From: an uncultured Clostridia bacterium
Lineage (GTDB): Bacteria > Bacillota > Clostridia > Christensenellales > Aristaeellaceae
NCBI GenBank assembly: GCA_946413245.1
Contig: CAMKJS010000001.1
Span: 1 to 64,000 of the forward strand
DNA length: 64,000 nucleotides
Reading direction: 5' to 3'
The position numbers and the translations under genes were made by a program. Of this stretch, positions 46,658 through 57,900 are shown one piece after another. A model generated the notes under the pieces. The model did no database searches and was not told where the DNA came from. It worked only from the letters and a program-made list of their open reading frames with translations. Each line of letters begins with the position of its first letter. Position 1 is the stretch's first letter.

Positions 46658-48645
46658 TTGTTTCCATCCTGTATATGATCCTGTACCTGGGCTGCGGCGT
46701 GCTCACGGTGCACTGGCTGCTGCCCCGGCACCGGCCGCTGAACCGCCTCTGGCTGGGACTGAGCCTGGGCGTGCTGGAGGAAATGTGGCTGCCGGCCATC
46801 GGCGCGTTTCTGATTTCCTTTGATCTGTACGGCCACGCCATCGGCGCCGCGCTGCTGGCGGGCATTACCTGCATGTCCTGGCTGCTGCGGGACAAACGGA
46901 CTCCGGCGGCGTGGGACGGGGCGGAAAGCTGCCTGCTGAAGCAGATGCTGTTCCTGGGCGTTCCTCTGACGCTGCTGAGCATCTGGCTGCAGTATACGCA
47001 CGTGATGCGCGTGACGGAGACCGGGTTCTGGAACGTGGGTCAGAGCACCTACGGCGATCTGCCGATGCACCTGAGCTTCATCACAGGCCTGGTGGGCAAA
47101 AAGTTCCCGGCGGACTATCCCTTTTATCCCGGGAACCGCCTTTCCTATCCCTTTCTGACGGATTCCCTGAGCTCCACGTACTATCTGTTCGGCTGCTCCG
47201 TGCAGGTCGCCACGATCCTTCCCGGTTCCCTGATGATGGCCCTGTGCTATATGGGCGTACTGGTGCTGGGACGGGAAATGACTGCCGGGAAGAAAACGGC
47301 GGTACTGGCGGCCATGCTGTTTTTCCTGAACGGCGGCCTGGGCTTCCTGTACGACTTTGATCTGGCGGGCGGGCTGAACGAAGCCGGGGAGCCGACGGTG
47401 TTTGACCGGGTGCGGCATATTCTGACCGGATACTACAAAACGCCCACGAATCAGCCGGATCCCAACAACCTGCGCTGGAGCAACGTGATCTGCGACATGA
47501 TGATTCCGCAGCGGACGCTGCTGGGCGGATGGTGCACGGTGCTGCCCTGCTTCTATCTGCTGGACACCGTGTACCGGCCGAAGAAGATGGCGGAAACCGG
47601 CGGCCTTCGGGGAAAAATCCTGCTGGGAATCTGGGCCGGCGCGCTGCCGCTGGTGCATACCCACAGCTTCCTGGCGCTGGGGCTGGCCTCCGCGGGATGC
47701 ATGGCGTATGACCTGATCCACGGGGATCCCAAGGCGATGCTGCAGCGGCGGAGCAGGGTACGCATCCTGGGCGAATACATGGTTTACGGGGGAATCGCGG
47801 TGGCGCTGTCGCTGCCGCAGCTGATCGGCTTCACCTTCGCACAGACGTTCCAGGAAGGGGAGGGAGTCCGGTCATTCCTGACCTTCCAGTTCAACTGGGT
47901 GAACAACCGGGGCGGGAACGGCATGCGGGACCTGTATCTGTGGTTCTATATCAAGAACATCGGCCTGCCGTTCATCGCGCTTCTCCTGGCCCTGTTTGAG
48001 CCGAACCCGAAGAACCGGCGGCTGTTCGCCATGGCGCTGCCCATCATTTTGGCGGCGGAGCTGATCCGCTTCCAGCCCAACGAGTACGACAACAACAAGC
48101 TGTTCTATCTGGCCTGGCTGCTTTGCTGCATGATTGCCGCGGACTGGATCCGGATCATGTGGGAGAAAATGCGCGGTATGCGGGGCCGCTGGGCGCTGGC
48201 CGTGCTGCTGTCTGCTGCCACGTTCCTGAGCGCCGGCCTGACGATCTGGCGGGAATGCGTTTCGGACTACGTGGCTTTCGACCGGTACGCGGTGGAAGCG
48301 GGAGTTTTCGCCCGGGACGAGACACCCCAGGGGGCGGTGTATATGACGGGGCGGCAGCACCTGAATCCGGTGCTGTCCATCGGCGGCAAAACCATCGTAT
48401 GCGGGCCGGACCTGTGGCTGTACTATCATGGCTTCAATACCTCCGAGCGGGCGGATGATATCGAGGCCTTCTACGAGGATCCGGAAAACAACCTGGATAT
48501 CCTGCATAAATACAATGTGGACTATGTGCTGGTATCCTCCTACGAACGGAACGACTACGACGTGGAGGAGGACGCCATGCGGGAAATGTGGGAGGTGGTG
48601 TTCGAAAACCGGGAGGCCGTCATCTTCGCGATACCGCAGGGATGA
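46654..48645 (+). CDS. Polytopic membrane protein, GT-C glycosyltransferase-like
   Basis: 663 aa, many TM helices; TYGDLPMHLSFITGLV loop; C-terminal soluble region; ATGA overlap with whiA. Confidence 0.7.
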   Translation: MIVSILYMILYLGCGVLTVHWLLPRHRPLNRLWLGLSLGVLEEMWLPAIGAFLISFDLYGHAIGAALLAGITCMSWLLRDKRTPAAWDGAESCLLKQMLFLGVPLTLLSIWLQYTHVMRVTETGFWNVGQSTYGDLPMHLSFITGLVGKKFPADYPFYPGNRLSYPFLTDSLSSTYYLFGCSVQVATILPGSLMMALCYMGVLVLGREMTAGKKTAVLAAMLFFLNGGLGFLYDFDLAGGLNEAGEPTVFDRVRHILTGYYKTPTNQPDPNNLRWSNVICDMMIPQRTLLGGWCTVLPCFYLLDTVYRPKKMAETGGLRGKILLGIWAGALPLVHTHSFLALGLASAGCMAYDLIHGDPKAMLQRRSRVRILGEYMVYGGIAVALSLPQLIGFTFAQTFQEGEGVRSFLTFQFNWVNNRGGNGMRDLYLWFYIKNIGLPFIALLLALFEPNPKNRRLFAMALPIILAAELIRFQPNEYDNNKLFYLAWLLCCMIAADWIRIMWEKMRGMRGRWALAVLLSAATFLSAGLTIWRECVSDYVAFDRYAVEAGVFARDETPQGAVYMTGRQHLNPVLSIGGKTIVCGPDLWLYYHGFNTSERADDIEAFYEDPENNLDILHKYNVDYVLVSSYERNDYDVEEDAMREMWEVVFENREAVIFAIPQG

Positions 48646-48698
48646 TGCTCAGAATTTGTTTTTAACGGTATTTTTCTGTCCGCAAAGGATAAAAAGAC

Positions 48699-48727
48699 TG
48701 GTCAGAAATTCCGAAATGTGCTATCAT
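48699..48727 (+). promoter_or_regulatory. Promoter of the coiled-coil protein gene
   Basis: TGGTCA-N17-TATCAT. Confidence 0.55.
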
Positions 48728-48787
48728 GTCTTCCAGATATGCCGATCCGGAAAACCGGCAGAAAAAATCTTTCAGGAGGGCGCAGGA

Positions 48788-49936
48788 ATGAAAAAGGCTT
48801 TACCCATTATCACCGTAGTACTGGCGGTTCTGGCAATCATCTTCGTGGTGCTGACTGTCAACGGAAACAAACAGAACAGCGATCTGCAGGCGGAGATCAA
48901 AACCAAGGAAACAGCGATGGAGCAGCTGTCCGCGGACGTGGCGGACAAAGCGGCCCAGATCGAGACCCTGACCGCGGATGCAGCTGACAAGGCCGCTCAG
49001 ATCGAGACCCTGACGGCGGACGCGGCGGACAAGGCTGCTCAGATCGAAAGCCTGACGAAGGACGCTGCCGACAAAGCGGCGCAGATCGAGACGCTGACGG
49101 CGGACGCGGCGGACAAGGCCGCGCAGATCGAGACGCTGACAGCGGACGCGGCGGACAAGGCCACGCAGATCGAAACCCTGACGAAGGATGCGGCGGATAA
49201 GGCTGCCGCGATTGACACCCTGACGGCGGACGCGGCGGACAAGGCTGCGCAGATCGACACCCTGACGAAGGATACGGCGGACAAAGCGGCGCAGATCGAG
49301 GCCCTGACGGCGGACGTCGCCGCGAAGGCAGCCGAGATTGAAACCCTGACCGCGGAAAAAGAAGCTCTGACCGCGCAGGTGGAGACCCTGACCGAGGAAG
49401 AGAGCATCCATGTGGCTGAAAAAGGCACCATGGCGACCCAGATCGAAAAGCTGAACGCTGAAAAAGCGGATATCGCGGCCAAGGTGGAGACCCTGAATAC
49501 GGAGCTCGGCAAGAAGATCAAGGAGCTGGAGAGCGCGGCGGGAGACAAGACCGCACTGGACGCGGCTGTTCAGGAGCTGAAGGATGAGATCGCCGCCAAG
49601 ATCGAGGAGCTGGAAAAGAGCGCGGGCGAAAAGTCCGATCTGACGAAGAAGGTGGAAGAGCTGACCGCTGAAAAGACTGAGCTGAGCGAAAGCGTAACCA
49701 GCCTGACGGCGGATATCGCCGCGAAGGCGGAAGAAATCAAGACGCTGCTTGCAGATAAAGACGCACTGAACGAAGCGGTCGCCGGACTGACCGAGAAGGT
49801 GGAAGAACTGACGAAGGCGCTGGATTTCGAAAATATGGACGAAGACGGCCTGAAGAGCGTGGTTGACGCCCTGAAGGAGCCGCTGAAGAAGCTGGGCTAT
49901 CTGCTGAATCTGGAGCAGGAAGAAAAAGCCGAATAA
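48788..49936 (+). CDS. Membrane-anchored long coiled-coil protein (382 aa)
   Basis: N-terminal TM helix ITVVLAVLAIIFVVLTV then 14-aa repeats ADKAAQIETLTADA. Confidence 0.85.
   Translation: MKKALPIITVVLAVLAIIFVVLTVNGNKQNSDLQAEIKTKETAMEQLSADVADKAAQIETLTADAADKAAQIETLTADAADKAAQIESLTKDAADKAAQIETLTADAADKAAQIETLTADAADKATQIETLTKDAADKAAAIDTLTADAADKAAQIDTLTKDTADKAAQIEALTADVAAKAAEIETLTAEKEALTAQVETLTEEESIHVAEKGTMATQIEKLNAEKADIAAKVETLNTELGKKIKELESAAGDKTALDAAVQELKDEIAAKIEELEKSAGEKSDLTKKVEELTAEKTELSESVTSLTADIAAKAEEIKTLLADKDALNEAVAGLTEKVEELTKALDFENMDEDGLKSVVDALKEPLKKLGYLLNLEQEEKAE
48941..49360 (+). repeat. 42-nt in-frame tandem repeat, 10 units
   Basis: Exact 42-nt register from 48941 to 49360 encoding ADKAAQIETLTADA variants. 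Confidence 0.9.
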
Positions 49937-49959
49937 TCCGACCTGAACTGTGAACTGCC

Positions 49960-49993
49960 GATCCGCCGGACATAAGCCCGGCGGATCGTTTTT
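49960..49993 (+). terminator. Rho-independent terminator
   Basis: GATCCGCCGG...CCGGCGGATC followed by GTTTTT. Confidence 0.9.
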
Positions 49994-50000
49994 GAATTGC

Positions 50001-50029
50001 TTGCAATTTGCGGGGATATAGGATAAAAT
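50001..50029 (+). promoter_or_regulatory. Promoter of the DUF2232-rplI-dnaB operon
   Basis: TTGCAA-N17-TAAAAT. Confidence 0.6.
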
Positions 50030-50061
50030 ATTATGAATAGGTTTGCAATGGAGGTGACGGG

Positions 50062-51084
50062 ATGCCGGAAACGAAAATAAAGCAGAACTGGATTCCCACA
50101 GCCGTGCTGACGCTGCTGGTGCTGATTGCCGCGCTGAAGGGCTTCCCGTACCTGTTTCTGGCGCTGATCCTGCTGCCGCCCGTGGCGGCGACGCTGGCTT
50201 ACACCGCCGGATGGACCGGGCCTGCCGCTGTATGCCTGATGGCCGCAGGAGCCTGTGTTTATCTGGCGCCGGGCCCCGGCCTGGCGCTGCTGCTGCCCTG
50301 GTGCGTGCTGTGCGGCGTGATCGCCTGCGTTCCGCTGAAGAAAAAGCTGACGCGGCCGCTGCTGTGGGCGGGGCTGTGCCTGGCGGCCTGGGCAGGCATG
50401 CTGGGGCTGATGATGAACGCCTTCCAGGGGCAGGTGACCGTCGGCCTGGCGCAGGCTACGGTGGATATGATCGACGCCAGCCCGGAGCGGGACGCGATTC
50501 TGCTGAACGCGTACCGGATGGGGCTGAGCCGGCTGGACCGGACGGAGACCTGGAATATGGTTCTCCAGCTGACCGGGCTCATGGCTCCGGAAACCCGGAA
50601 CGAGCTGCTGTTCAGCCTGCGGGTGAGCCTGGAGGAGGCGCTGCCTGCCGCCCTGTGCGAGGGGCTGGTGTATCATACGGCGGTGACCGTGCTGCTGTGC
50701 ACAGTGCTGCCGGACTGGCGCCGCCGGAAAAACGGCGAGGCCGGCGTGCTACCCGGCATGGAAAGATGGTATATTCCGCGGGGCATGGGGCTGGCGATCT
50801 GCACGCTGTGTGTCGGCTGGCTGATCGCGGCCATGTCCGACGGCGGAATCGATCTGTACTTCGGTCTGCTTTGCACCGCAGTGTTCCGGGCAGCATACGT
50901 GATCCAGGGGATCTGCCTGCTGCTGTGGATTGAAAAGAAAATGGGAATCCGCAGCGCGGTCCGGCATATCTGGGCTGTGGTGCTTTCGGTGCTGGCGCCG
51001 ATTATTCCCCTGATCATGGGCCTGGTTGACCAGCGGAGGGATTCCAGGAATCTTCGCCCGAAAAAGGAGGCTGAATCACTGTGA
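50062..51084 (+). CDS. DUF2232 (YybS-like) membrane protein
   Basis: Polytopic; gene order upstream of rplI-dnaB matches YybS. Confidence 0.75.
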   Translation: MPETKIKQNWIPTAVLTLLVLIAALKGFPYLFLALILLPPVAATLAYTAGWTGPAAVCLMAAGACVYLAPGPGLALLLPWCVLCGVIACVPLKKKLTRPLLWAGLCLAAWAGMLGLMMNAFQGQVTVGLAQATVDMIDASPERDAILLNAYRMGLSRLDRTETWNMVLQLTGLMAPETRNELLFSLRVSLEEALPAALCEGLVYHTAVTVLLCTVLPDWRRRKNGEAGVLPGMERWYIPRGMGLAICTLCVGWLIAAMSDGGIDLYFGLLCTAVFRAAYVIQGICLLLWIEKKMGIRSAVRHIWAVVLSVLAPIIPLIMGLVDQRRDSRNLRPKKEAESL

Positions 51085-51533
51085 AGGTTGTTCTGCTCAA
51101 GGATGTCAAAAACATGGGAAAACGCGACGAGATCGTCAACGTCAGCGACGGATACGCGCGGAACTTCCTCTTTCCCCAGAAGCTGGCCGTGGAGGCGACC
51201 CCCGGCGCCATGAAGGAAATACAGCGGAAACGCGCGGCGCAGGAAGCCCGGGAGGCGGAGCGCCTGGCGGAGGCCAAACAGAAGGCGGAAGCCCTGAAGG
51301 GGAAAGTGATCACCCTGCAGGTGAAGTGCGGCGAAAAGGGAAGGCTGTACGGCTCGGTGACCGCCGCGGAAGTGGCGGACGCCCTGAAGAACCAGCACGG
51401 CGTGGAAGTGGACAAGCGGAAGATCGACATCGGCGAATCCATCCGCGAAGTCGGGATGTACAACATCAGCGTATGGCTTTACACCGGTGTGACCACGCCC
51501 ATGAAGCTGAACGTGGAGCCGATTAAGAAATAA
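51081..51533 (+). CDS. rplI: 50S ribosomal protein L9
   Basis: [36 protein letters not shown]. Confidence 0.97.
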   Translation: MKVVLLKDVKNMGKRDEIVNVSDGYARNFLFPQKLAVEATPGAMKEIQRKRAAQEAREAERLAEAKQKAEALKGKVITLQVKCGEKGRLYGSVTAAEVADALKNQHGVEVDKRKIDIGESIREVGMYNISVWLYTGVTTPMKLNVEPIKK

Positions 51534-51553
51534 TACGGACAGGGCAGATCAGG

Positions 51554-52921
51554 ATGGAAGTGCGGGAAGAACTCCGGGGCATGGTGCCCCCCAACAGCCT
51601 GGAGGCGGAAATCAGCGTTCTGGGGGCGATGCTCCAGGACAGCGTCGCCGTGCTCCGCGCGTCGGAGCAGCTGACGGCTGACGACTTCTATCAGCCGGAG
51701 CACCGGGAGATCTTCAGGGCCATGATGGATCTGAACGCGACGAGGACGCCGCCGGATCTGATCACGATGCACGCTGAGCTGGCCCGGCGGGGAACGCTGG
51801 ACGGCGTCGGCGGAGACCGGTACCTGATGCGCCTGATCGACGAGGTGCCCACCACGGCCAACGTGGAAGCCTATATCAACATCGTCCTGGAAAAAAGTAC
51901 GCTTCGGCGCCTGATCGGCGCCTGCCAGGGTATCATGAAGGACTGCTACAGCCAGCAGGACCCGGTGGAGGAAACGCTGCTGAAAGCCCAGACGGCGGTT
52001 TTCGATATTACGATGAACCGGGCCGGCGGAGAGACGCTGAAACCGCTGAAGGACGTGCTGGTCAATACCTACGGGGAGATGGAGGAACTGTCCAGGCAAA
52101 AGGGCGGCATCTCCGGCGTGCCCACCGGATTTCTGGATCTGGACAGCATGCTGACAGGCATGCACAAGGGCGAATTCATCGTGATCGGCGCCCGGCCTTC
52201 CATGGGCAAGACGTCCTTCGCCATGAACATCGCGTCCTACGCAAGCCTGAACAAGGGAAAAACCGTAGCGGTCTTCACGCTGGAAATGCCCCGGGAGCAG
52301 ATCGCGATGCGCATGCTCTGCTCAGACGCCAGGGTGGATATGCAGCGGGTACGGAAGGGCACCATGACGGATGATGACTGGATCAAGACCGCCAAATCCA
52401 TCGCGCTGATGTCCAACGCGCCCATGTATATCGACGATTCGGCCGGGCTTACCCCCAGCCAGCTGCGGTCCCGCTGCCGCCGCCTGATGCTGGACAAGCA
52501 GCTGGATCTGGTGGTGGTGGACTATCTGGGCCTGATGCAGGCGGACCGGCGGGTGGAGAACCGTCAGCTGGAGGTCAGCGAAATCAGCCGGCAGATGAAG
52601 GCGATCGCGCTGGAGCTGAAGATTCCGGTGGTGGCCTGCGCTCAGCTGAGCCGGGCCAACAAGGAACGGACGGACAAGCGCCCGCAGCTGACGGACCTGC
52701 GGGATTCCGGCTCCATCGAGCAGGACGCGGACGTGGTGATGTTCCTGCACCGGGAGGAATACTACAACCGGGATACCGAGGATAAAAACATCGGAGAGGT
52801 TATTATTTCCAAGCAGCGGAGCGGTCCGCTGGGCACGGTGAAGCTGGCCTGGCTGAGCGAATATACGACCTTCGCGAATCTGGCCGTTCCCGGGGGACCC
52901 GGGCCGGACGCGCCTTTCTGA
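51554..52921 (+). CDS. dnaB: Replicative DNA helicase
   Basis: PPNSLEAEISVLGAML; IGARPSMGKTSFAMNIA; QLTDLRDSGSIEQDADVVMFLHREEYY. Confidence 0.97.
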   Translation: MEVREELRGMVPPNSLEAEISVLGAMLQDSVAVLRASEQLTADDFYQPEHREIFRAMMDLNATRTPPDLITMHAELARRGTLDGVGGDRYLMRLIDEVPTTANVEAYINIVLEKSTLRRLIGACQGIMKDCYSQQDPVEETLLKAQTAVFDITMNRAGGETLKPLKDVLVNTYGEMEELSRQKGGISGVPTGFLDLDSMLTGMHKGEFIVIGARPSMGKTSFAMNIASYASLNKGKTVAVFTLEMPREQIAMRMLCSDARVDMQRVRKGTMTDDDWIKTAKSIALMSNAPMYIDDSAGLTPSQLRSRCRRLMLDKQLDLVVVDYLGLMQADRRVENRQLEVSEISRQMKAIALELKIPVVACAQLSRANKERTDKRPQLTDLRDSGSIEQDADVVMFLHREEYYNRDTEDKNIGEVIISKQRSGPLGTVKLAWLSEYTTFANLAVPGGPGPDAPF

Positions 52922-52943
52922 TGAACGCGGAAGAGGAGACTGA

Positions 52944-53903
52944 ATGGAGAACTATACGATCTGTCAGCTGCAGCGGGATATGCGCTTCGAGGGATTTCTG
53001 CTGGTGCGCACCGCGGAAAAGCGGAAAGACAGCAAGGGAAACGACTATGTGGACATGAATCTGGCGGACCGGACAGGGGAGATCAACAGCAAGCTGTGGA
53101 ACTGGGACGGAACCCAGCCGGTACCGGAGAGCGGAGCGGCAGTCAAAATCCGGGGCCTGATTCAGGAATACAACGGAAGGCTGCAGCTGCGGGTGGAGAA
53201 ATGGCGGATGGCTGTGCCGGAGGACGGTGTGGACATGAACCGCCTGGTTCCCAGCGCGCCGCGAAGCTCCGCGGAGATGCGGTCCGAGATTCTGAAGACG
53301 GTGGAAGGCTTTACCAGCGAGAAGCTGCGGAAGCTGACCCTGGGCATGCTGGAAATCGCCGGAGAAGACCTGGAATGGTTCCCGGCGGCACAGCGGATGC
53401 ACCACGCGGAGCGCAGCGGGCTCCTGCACCATACCACGGACATGCTCCGGGTGGCCAGGGGGCTGCTGGAGGTCTATCCCTGGCTGAACGCGGACCTGCT
53501 GCTGGCCGGGGTGATCATTCATGACCTGGGCAAGATTGAGGAGCTGAAAAGCGACAAGGCCGGCAACGTGACGGACTATACGCGGGACGGACAGCTGCTG
53601 GGGCATCTGGTGCGCGGCATCACGAACCTGAACCGGGCGGCTGAAAAAGCCGGAGTGACCGGGGAACCGGTGGCGCTGCTGGAGCACATGCTGCTGAGCC
53701 ATCACGGCGAAAGCGAGTACGGCAGTCCCAAGGCGCCGATGTTCCCGGAGGCGGAGGCGCTGCACTGGATCGATATGATGGATTCCCGGATGAACACCAT
53801 GAAAACCGCGGTGGACAAGACGCCGGAAGGCGCCTTCAGCGAGAAGATTTACAGCCTGGACCGCCGCGTATATCACCCGTACTACCGGGACGAAGCGGAG
53901 TGA
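52944..53903 (+). CDS. 3'-5' exoribonuclease YhaM-like (OB-fold plus HD domain)
   Basis: OB-fold N-terminus; HHTTDMLRVA...LLLAGVIIHDLGKIEEL; LSHHGESEYGSPKAPMFPEAEALHWIDMMDSRM. Confidence 0.9.
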   Translation: MENYTICQLQRDMRFEGFLLVRTAEKRKDSKGNDYVDMNLADRTGEINSKLWNWDGTQPVPESGAAVKIRGLIQEYNGRLQLRVEKWRMAVPEDGVDMNRLVPSAPRSSAEMRSEILKTVEGFTSEKLRKLTLGMLEIAGEDLEWFPAAQRMHHAERSGLLHHTTDMLRVARGLLEVYPWLNADLLLAGVIIHDLGKIEELKSDKAGNVTDYTRDGQLLGHLVRGITNLNRAAEKAGVTGEPVALLEHMLLSHHGESEYGSPKAPMFPEAEALHWIDMMDSRMNTMKTAVDKTPEGAFSEKIYSLDRRVYHPYYRDEAE

Positions 53904-53977
53904 AACAAAACGGACGCCCGATTCGTCTGATATATGGAAGAAAGATCGGAAATTCATTCAGGATGGAGGTATGGTCT

Positions 53978-54829
53978 ATGTGGAAAAAGAGGATGCTGTG
54001 TCTGGTGCTCGTGCTGTGCGCTTTGCTTCTGACAGCGTGCCAGGAGAAGCAGACCTTCGCGACGCTGGACAGCGCCGGACAGGTCAAGGGAAACACCGCT
54101 GAGGAAAGCACCCAGCAGGACCCCTTTGACAACGCCGTCGTCGACAGCGTGAGCGACGACTACGACGACGGAAGCTACGACCCCGCTTCGGAAGAGGACG
54201 CGGATCCGGAAATAATTCCGGAACCCGAGGTTCCAGTGACCGCTCCGCCCACCATGCAGAGCGAATACGCAGGCGCGACGCCGGTGCTGATCGACCCCAT
54301 CGACAAGCCGACCGCGACCCCCCTGCCGAAGCTGACTTTCAGTTACGCCACCTATGAAGCCGCCGCGCTGCATCTGACCTTTGAAGCGCCGGCCGGCTGG
54401 ATCGTGGACGACAGCCAGCCGGATACCTACACGCTGACGGATCCGAACAAGGCGCTGGATTACACGCCCACCATGACCATCCGCGTGATCCCGGTCAACA
54501 AGACCTACAGCAAGAGCGACCTGAACAAGGAAATCAAAGGCATGCTGGATACCCGCAGGAGCGAGGGATTCAAGAAGTTCAGCTCCTCCAACACGGCCAG
54601 CAGAACGTTCCTGAACAGCAACGGCGTGTATGTGAACTACACAGGGACCCTGGACAACGACGTGAAGGTTGCGGGCCGGATCATCGTGAGCTGCCTGAAC
54701 AAGAACCTGTACGTGCTGCATGTGACCTATCCGCAGGGGTATACGGATACCTACGTAGACGGCGTATTCAACAAATTCCGCCATACCGTGAAGCTGACGG
54801 ACGGGACAACGGAAAAGAAGTCCACCTGA
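53978..54829 (+). CDS. Putative lipoprotein
   Basis: MWKKRMLCLVLVLCALLLTACQEK lipobox; acidic/proline-rich linker then a globular domain. Confidence 0.8.
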   Translation: MWKKRMLCLVLVLCALLLTACQEKQTFATLDSAGQVKGNTAEESTQQDPFDNAVVDSVSDDYDDGSYDPASEEDADPEIIPEPEVPVTAPPTMQSEYAGATPVLIDPIDKPTATPLPKLTFSYATYEAAALHLTFEAPAGWIVDDSQPDTYTLTDPNKALDYTPTMTIRVIPVNKTYSKSDLNKEIKGMLDTRRSEGFKKFSSSNTASRTFLNSNGVYVNYTGTLDNDVKVAGRIIVSCLNKNLYVLHVTYPQGYTDTYVDGVFNKFRHTVKLTDGTTEKKST

Positions 54830-54935
54830 TTCCCGGCCGCACCCGGCCCGGACAGCCTATATTCCGGATCCTTCGTGGCGCGCTCTGCACAGGCATGAGC
54901 GCGCCATGATCCGCAATCGGAGGAAAAACGAGAAC

Positions 54936-57900
54936 ATGAACAACCGTAAAACGATTTCACTGCTCCTGATTACAATGCTCCTGGCTCTTCTGCTGCTGGC
55001 GGGAGCGCAGGCGGAGGATTCCGTCGACTACGGCGGAAGGACGCTGCCTACGCCGATCCCCGTCGCGGAGCCGACTGCGGAACCGCAGCCGCCGGCTCTG
55101 ACGCCCGGGGATCAGACCGGATCCGTACGAATCCGTGCGTTCAACGACAAAAACAGGAATGCGGAACAGGGGTTTGCGGAAGAAAACGTCGCAAACATCC
55201 GGTTCTGGCTGCTGAACGAAGCCGGGGAAGCTGTGTATGCCGGAAAAACCGACAACAACGGCGAAGCGCTGGCCGAGGGAGTGCCGGAGGGAAGCTACCG
55301 GCTGCGGGTATATACGCTGCCCGACTGGGGATTTACGACGAAAAGCGAGTTTACGGGCCTTGGCTACAGCTGCGTCGAGGAAACCCTGGAGGAATCGGCC
55401 GACAGCAGCCTGTTCACGGTGACCGCGGGGCAGGAGAAGGAGCTGGGCGTCGGGCTGTACCGGACGCCGCATATCAGCGGAACCTGCTGGATGGACACCT
55501 CCGGAGACGGCGTCTGGCAGGAAGGGGAGCCGCGGATGCCGGCGGTTCACATCACGCTGGACGGGCAGAAGAACGGCCTGCATTATGAAACCTGGTCCGC
55601 GGAGGACGGAAGCTGGCGGATCAACTGGATCCGCCCCGGTTTCTATACGATTTCCGTGGAAGCGCCGGACGGGATGATGTTCGCCCGCTACAGCAAGACG
55701 GGCGGAAACAAGCGCTCCATCTTCTCCGGAGACGACGTCAAAGGCGCCCGGACCATCGACACGAACGACAAGGAAAACAAGGAGAACCAGAATATCGGAT
55801 TTATCTGGTCCGCCAGAGTGGTAGGCCGCTGCTTCCTGGACGCGAACTACAACGGCCTGTACGACGAGGGTGAGCAGCCCCTGGCCGGCGTCAAGGTAAC
55901 GGCGATCAAGCAGGCGAAGGACGAAGAAGTGGAAGTGACCTTCTCCGCGGCGGACGGAACCTACCTGCTGGACGGCCTGCGGGGCAATACCTACAAGATC
56001 CGCGCGGTTCTGCCGGCGGACGGCGTGAACTTCACCCGGGTGGTTACCGATCCGCTGGGCAATCACTTCCAGGCCCGGCCGGACCGGCGCGAGAACTTCT
56101 GGGAGAATTTCACCCTGCAGGAAGGCGAGCAGAAGACAGTGAACGTAGGCGCGATCTATCCCGCCACGGTGACCGGTACCGTCTATATGGACGACGACTT
56201 CTCCGCTGACATGAACGGCAAGGAAAAGATCGTGTCCGGCTTCCTGGTGTCGCTGGCGAACGAGGACGGCGAAATCGTCGCCTCCGACAAGACCAGCATC
56301 AAGGGCAAGTACGAGCTGACCGGCATCGCGCCCGGTAACTACAGCCTGCGGGTGACCGCCCTCAGCGGATACGCTTTTACGCGGCAGGGCGAAGGCAACG
56401 TGATTCTGAACCGGACCGGCGGCGAGGGGTATTCCGAGTTTTTCCCGGTTGCGCTGGGCGAGGAAATCACGGGAATGGACATCGGCATGATTCTGCCGGC
56501 CGTGCTGCGGGGATCTGTCTTCGCGGACCGGAACGACAACGGCCTGCAGGATTCGGACGAAGCCGGCTTCGCGGGGACGACCGTGAAGCTGCTGCGGGAG
56601 GACGGCACGGAAGCCTTCCGGGCGGAGATCGGCGAAGACGGAGCCTTCCTCTTTGACGCGGTGATGCCCGGCAGCTACTGCCTGGAATACACGATTCCGG
56701 ACGGCGCCATTTTCGCGAAGACGGCGGCAGGCGGCAACCGGATCGAAGGCGAAGGAAATACCGGCCGGGGCGGCTGGTTGAATATTCGCTCCGGTGATTC
56801 CCTGACGGCGGACCTCTGCGGCGCGCTGACGCTGGGCAAAATCAGCGGAATCGCGTTCGCCGATCCGGAGGCGGACGGCGTTCCGGGAGACGGAAACGCG
56901 CTGCTTTCCGGGGTGGCGATTACCCTGACGCCCGGACGGGCGGACCTGGAAGCGGTCACCGTAACCACCGGGGAGGACGGCGCATTCACGCTGGAAAACC
57001 TGCATCCGGATACGTATCAGCTGACGGTGAGCGCGCCGGAAGGCCGGGTGATCAGCCGGACGGACCGGCTGGACCTGCCCCTGGAGCCCGGGAAAGACGA
57101 GCAGACGGTTTCCCTGACGGTGGAGATGGGCCAGGAACGGAACGGCCAGGAGATCGGCTGCGTTCTGCCGGCAGGCCTGAAAGGCCGCGTCTGGCTGGAC
57201 GAAAACAACAACGGCGTCTATGACGACGGGGAAGCGACGCCCAAGGGCATCGTCATCACCGTGACGGACGATCAGAACGGCAGCGTGTTCAGCAAGCTCA
57301 AAACCGATAAGAAGGGACGCTTCGAAACCGCGGGAATGATTCCCGGCAGCTTCTCCCTGTCCTGCGAAATGGACGAGGACATGATGGAAGCGAAGGAAGG
57401 CGACAGCGACTTCACCCGGGACGGAAACCGGCTGGTGATGGAGCATATCACGCTGGGCGAGAACGAAACCCGGAAGGGAATCATGATGGGCTTCGTCCGC
57501 TTCACCTCCATGGGCGGCAGCGCGTGGATCGACCGGGGAGAAGGCCGGGAGCCGCTGCCCGGCGTCGAGGTACTGCTGCTGGACGAGCAGGGGAACACTG
57601 TACAGACCATGACCACCGGCGAGGACGGAGACTACCTGTTCAGCAGGCTGATGCCCGGCACCTATGTGATCGAAAGCCGGATGCCGTCGGGCTCCATCGC
57701 CGTGGATCCGCAGGACGAGCGCCTGCAGAACGGCTTCACCTCCATCGCGGTGCATACCTCCGGGCGGACCGGAACCTCCGATCCCATCGAGCTGAAGATG
57801 GGTGGCGACCTGACCGGCCTGGATGTGGGCTGCGTGCTTTCCGGGCGGCTTGGCGACGTGTGCTGGCTGGATCTGAACAAGGACGGGCTGCAGGACAACG

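Noticed and set aside
48941-49360. Regular 42-nt repeats considered as a CRISPR array
   Set aside because: Repeats are contiguous, in frame and without unique spacers; they encode coiled-coil heptads
54957-57755. 932-aa minus-strand ORF
   Set aside because: Shadow of the repetitive SdrD_B-like gene; its apparent regularity mirrors the sense-strand repeats
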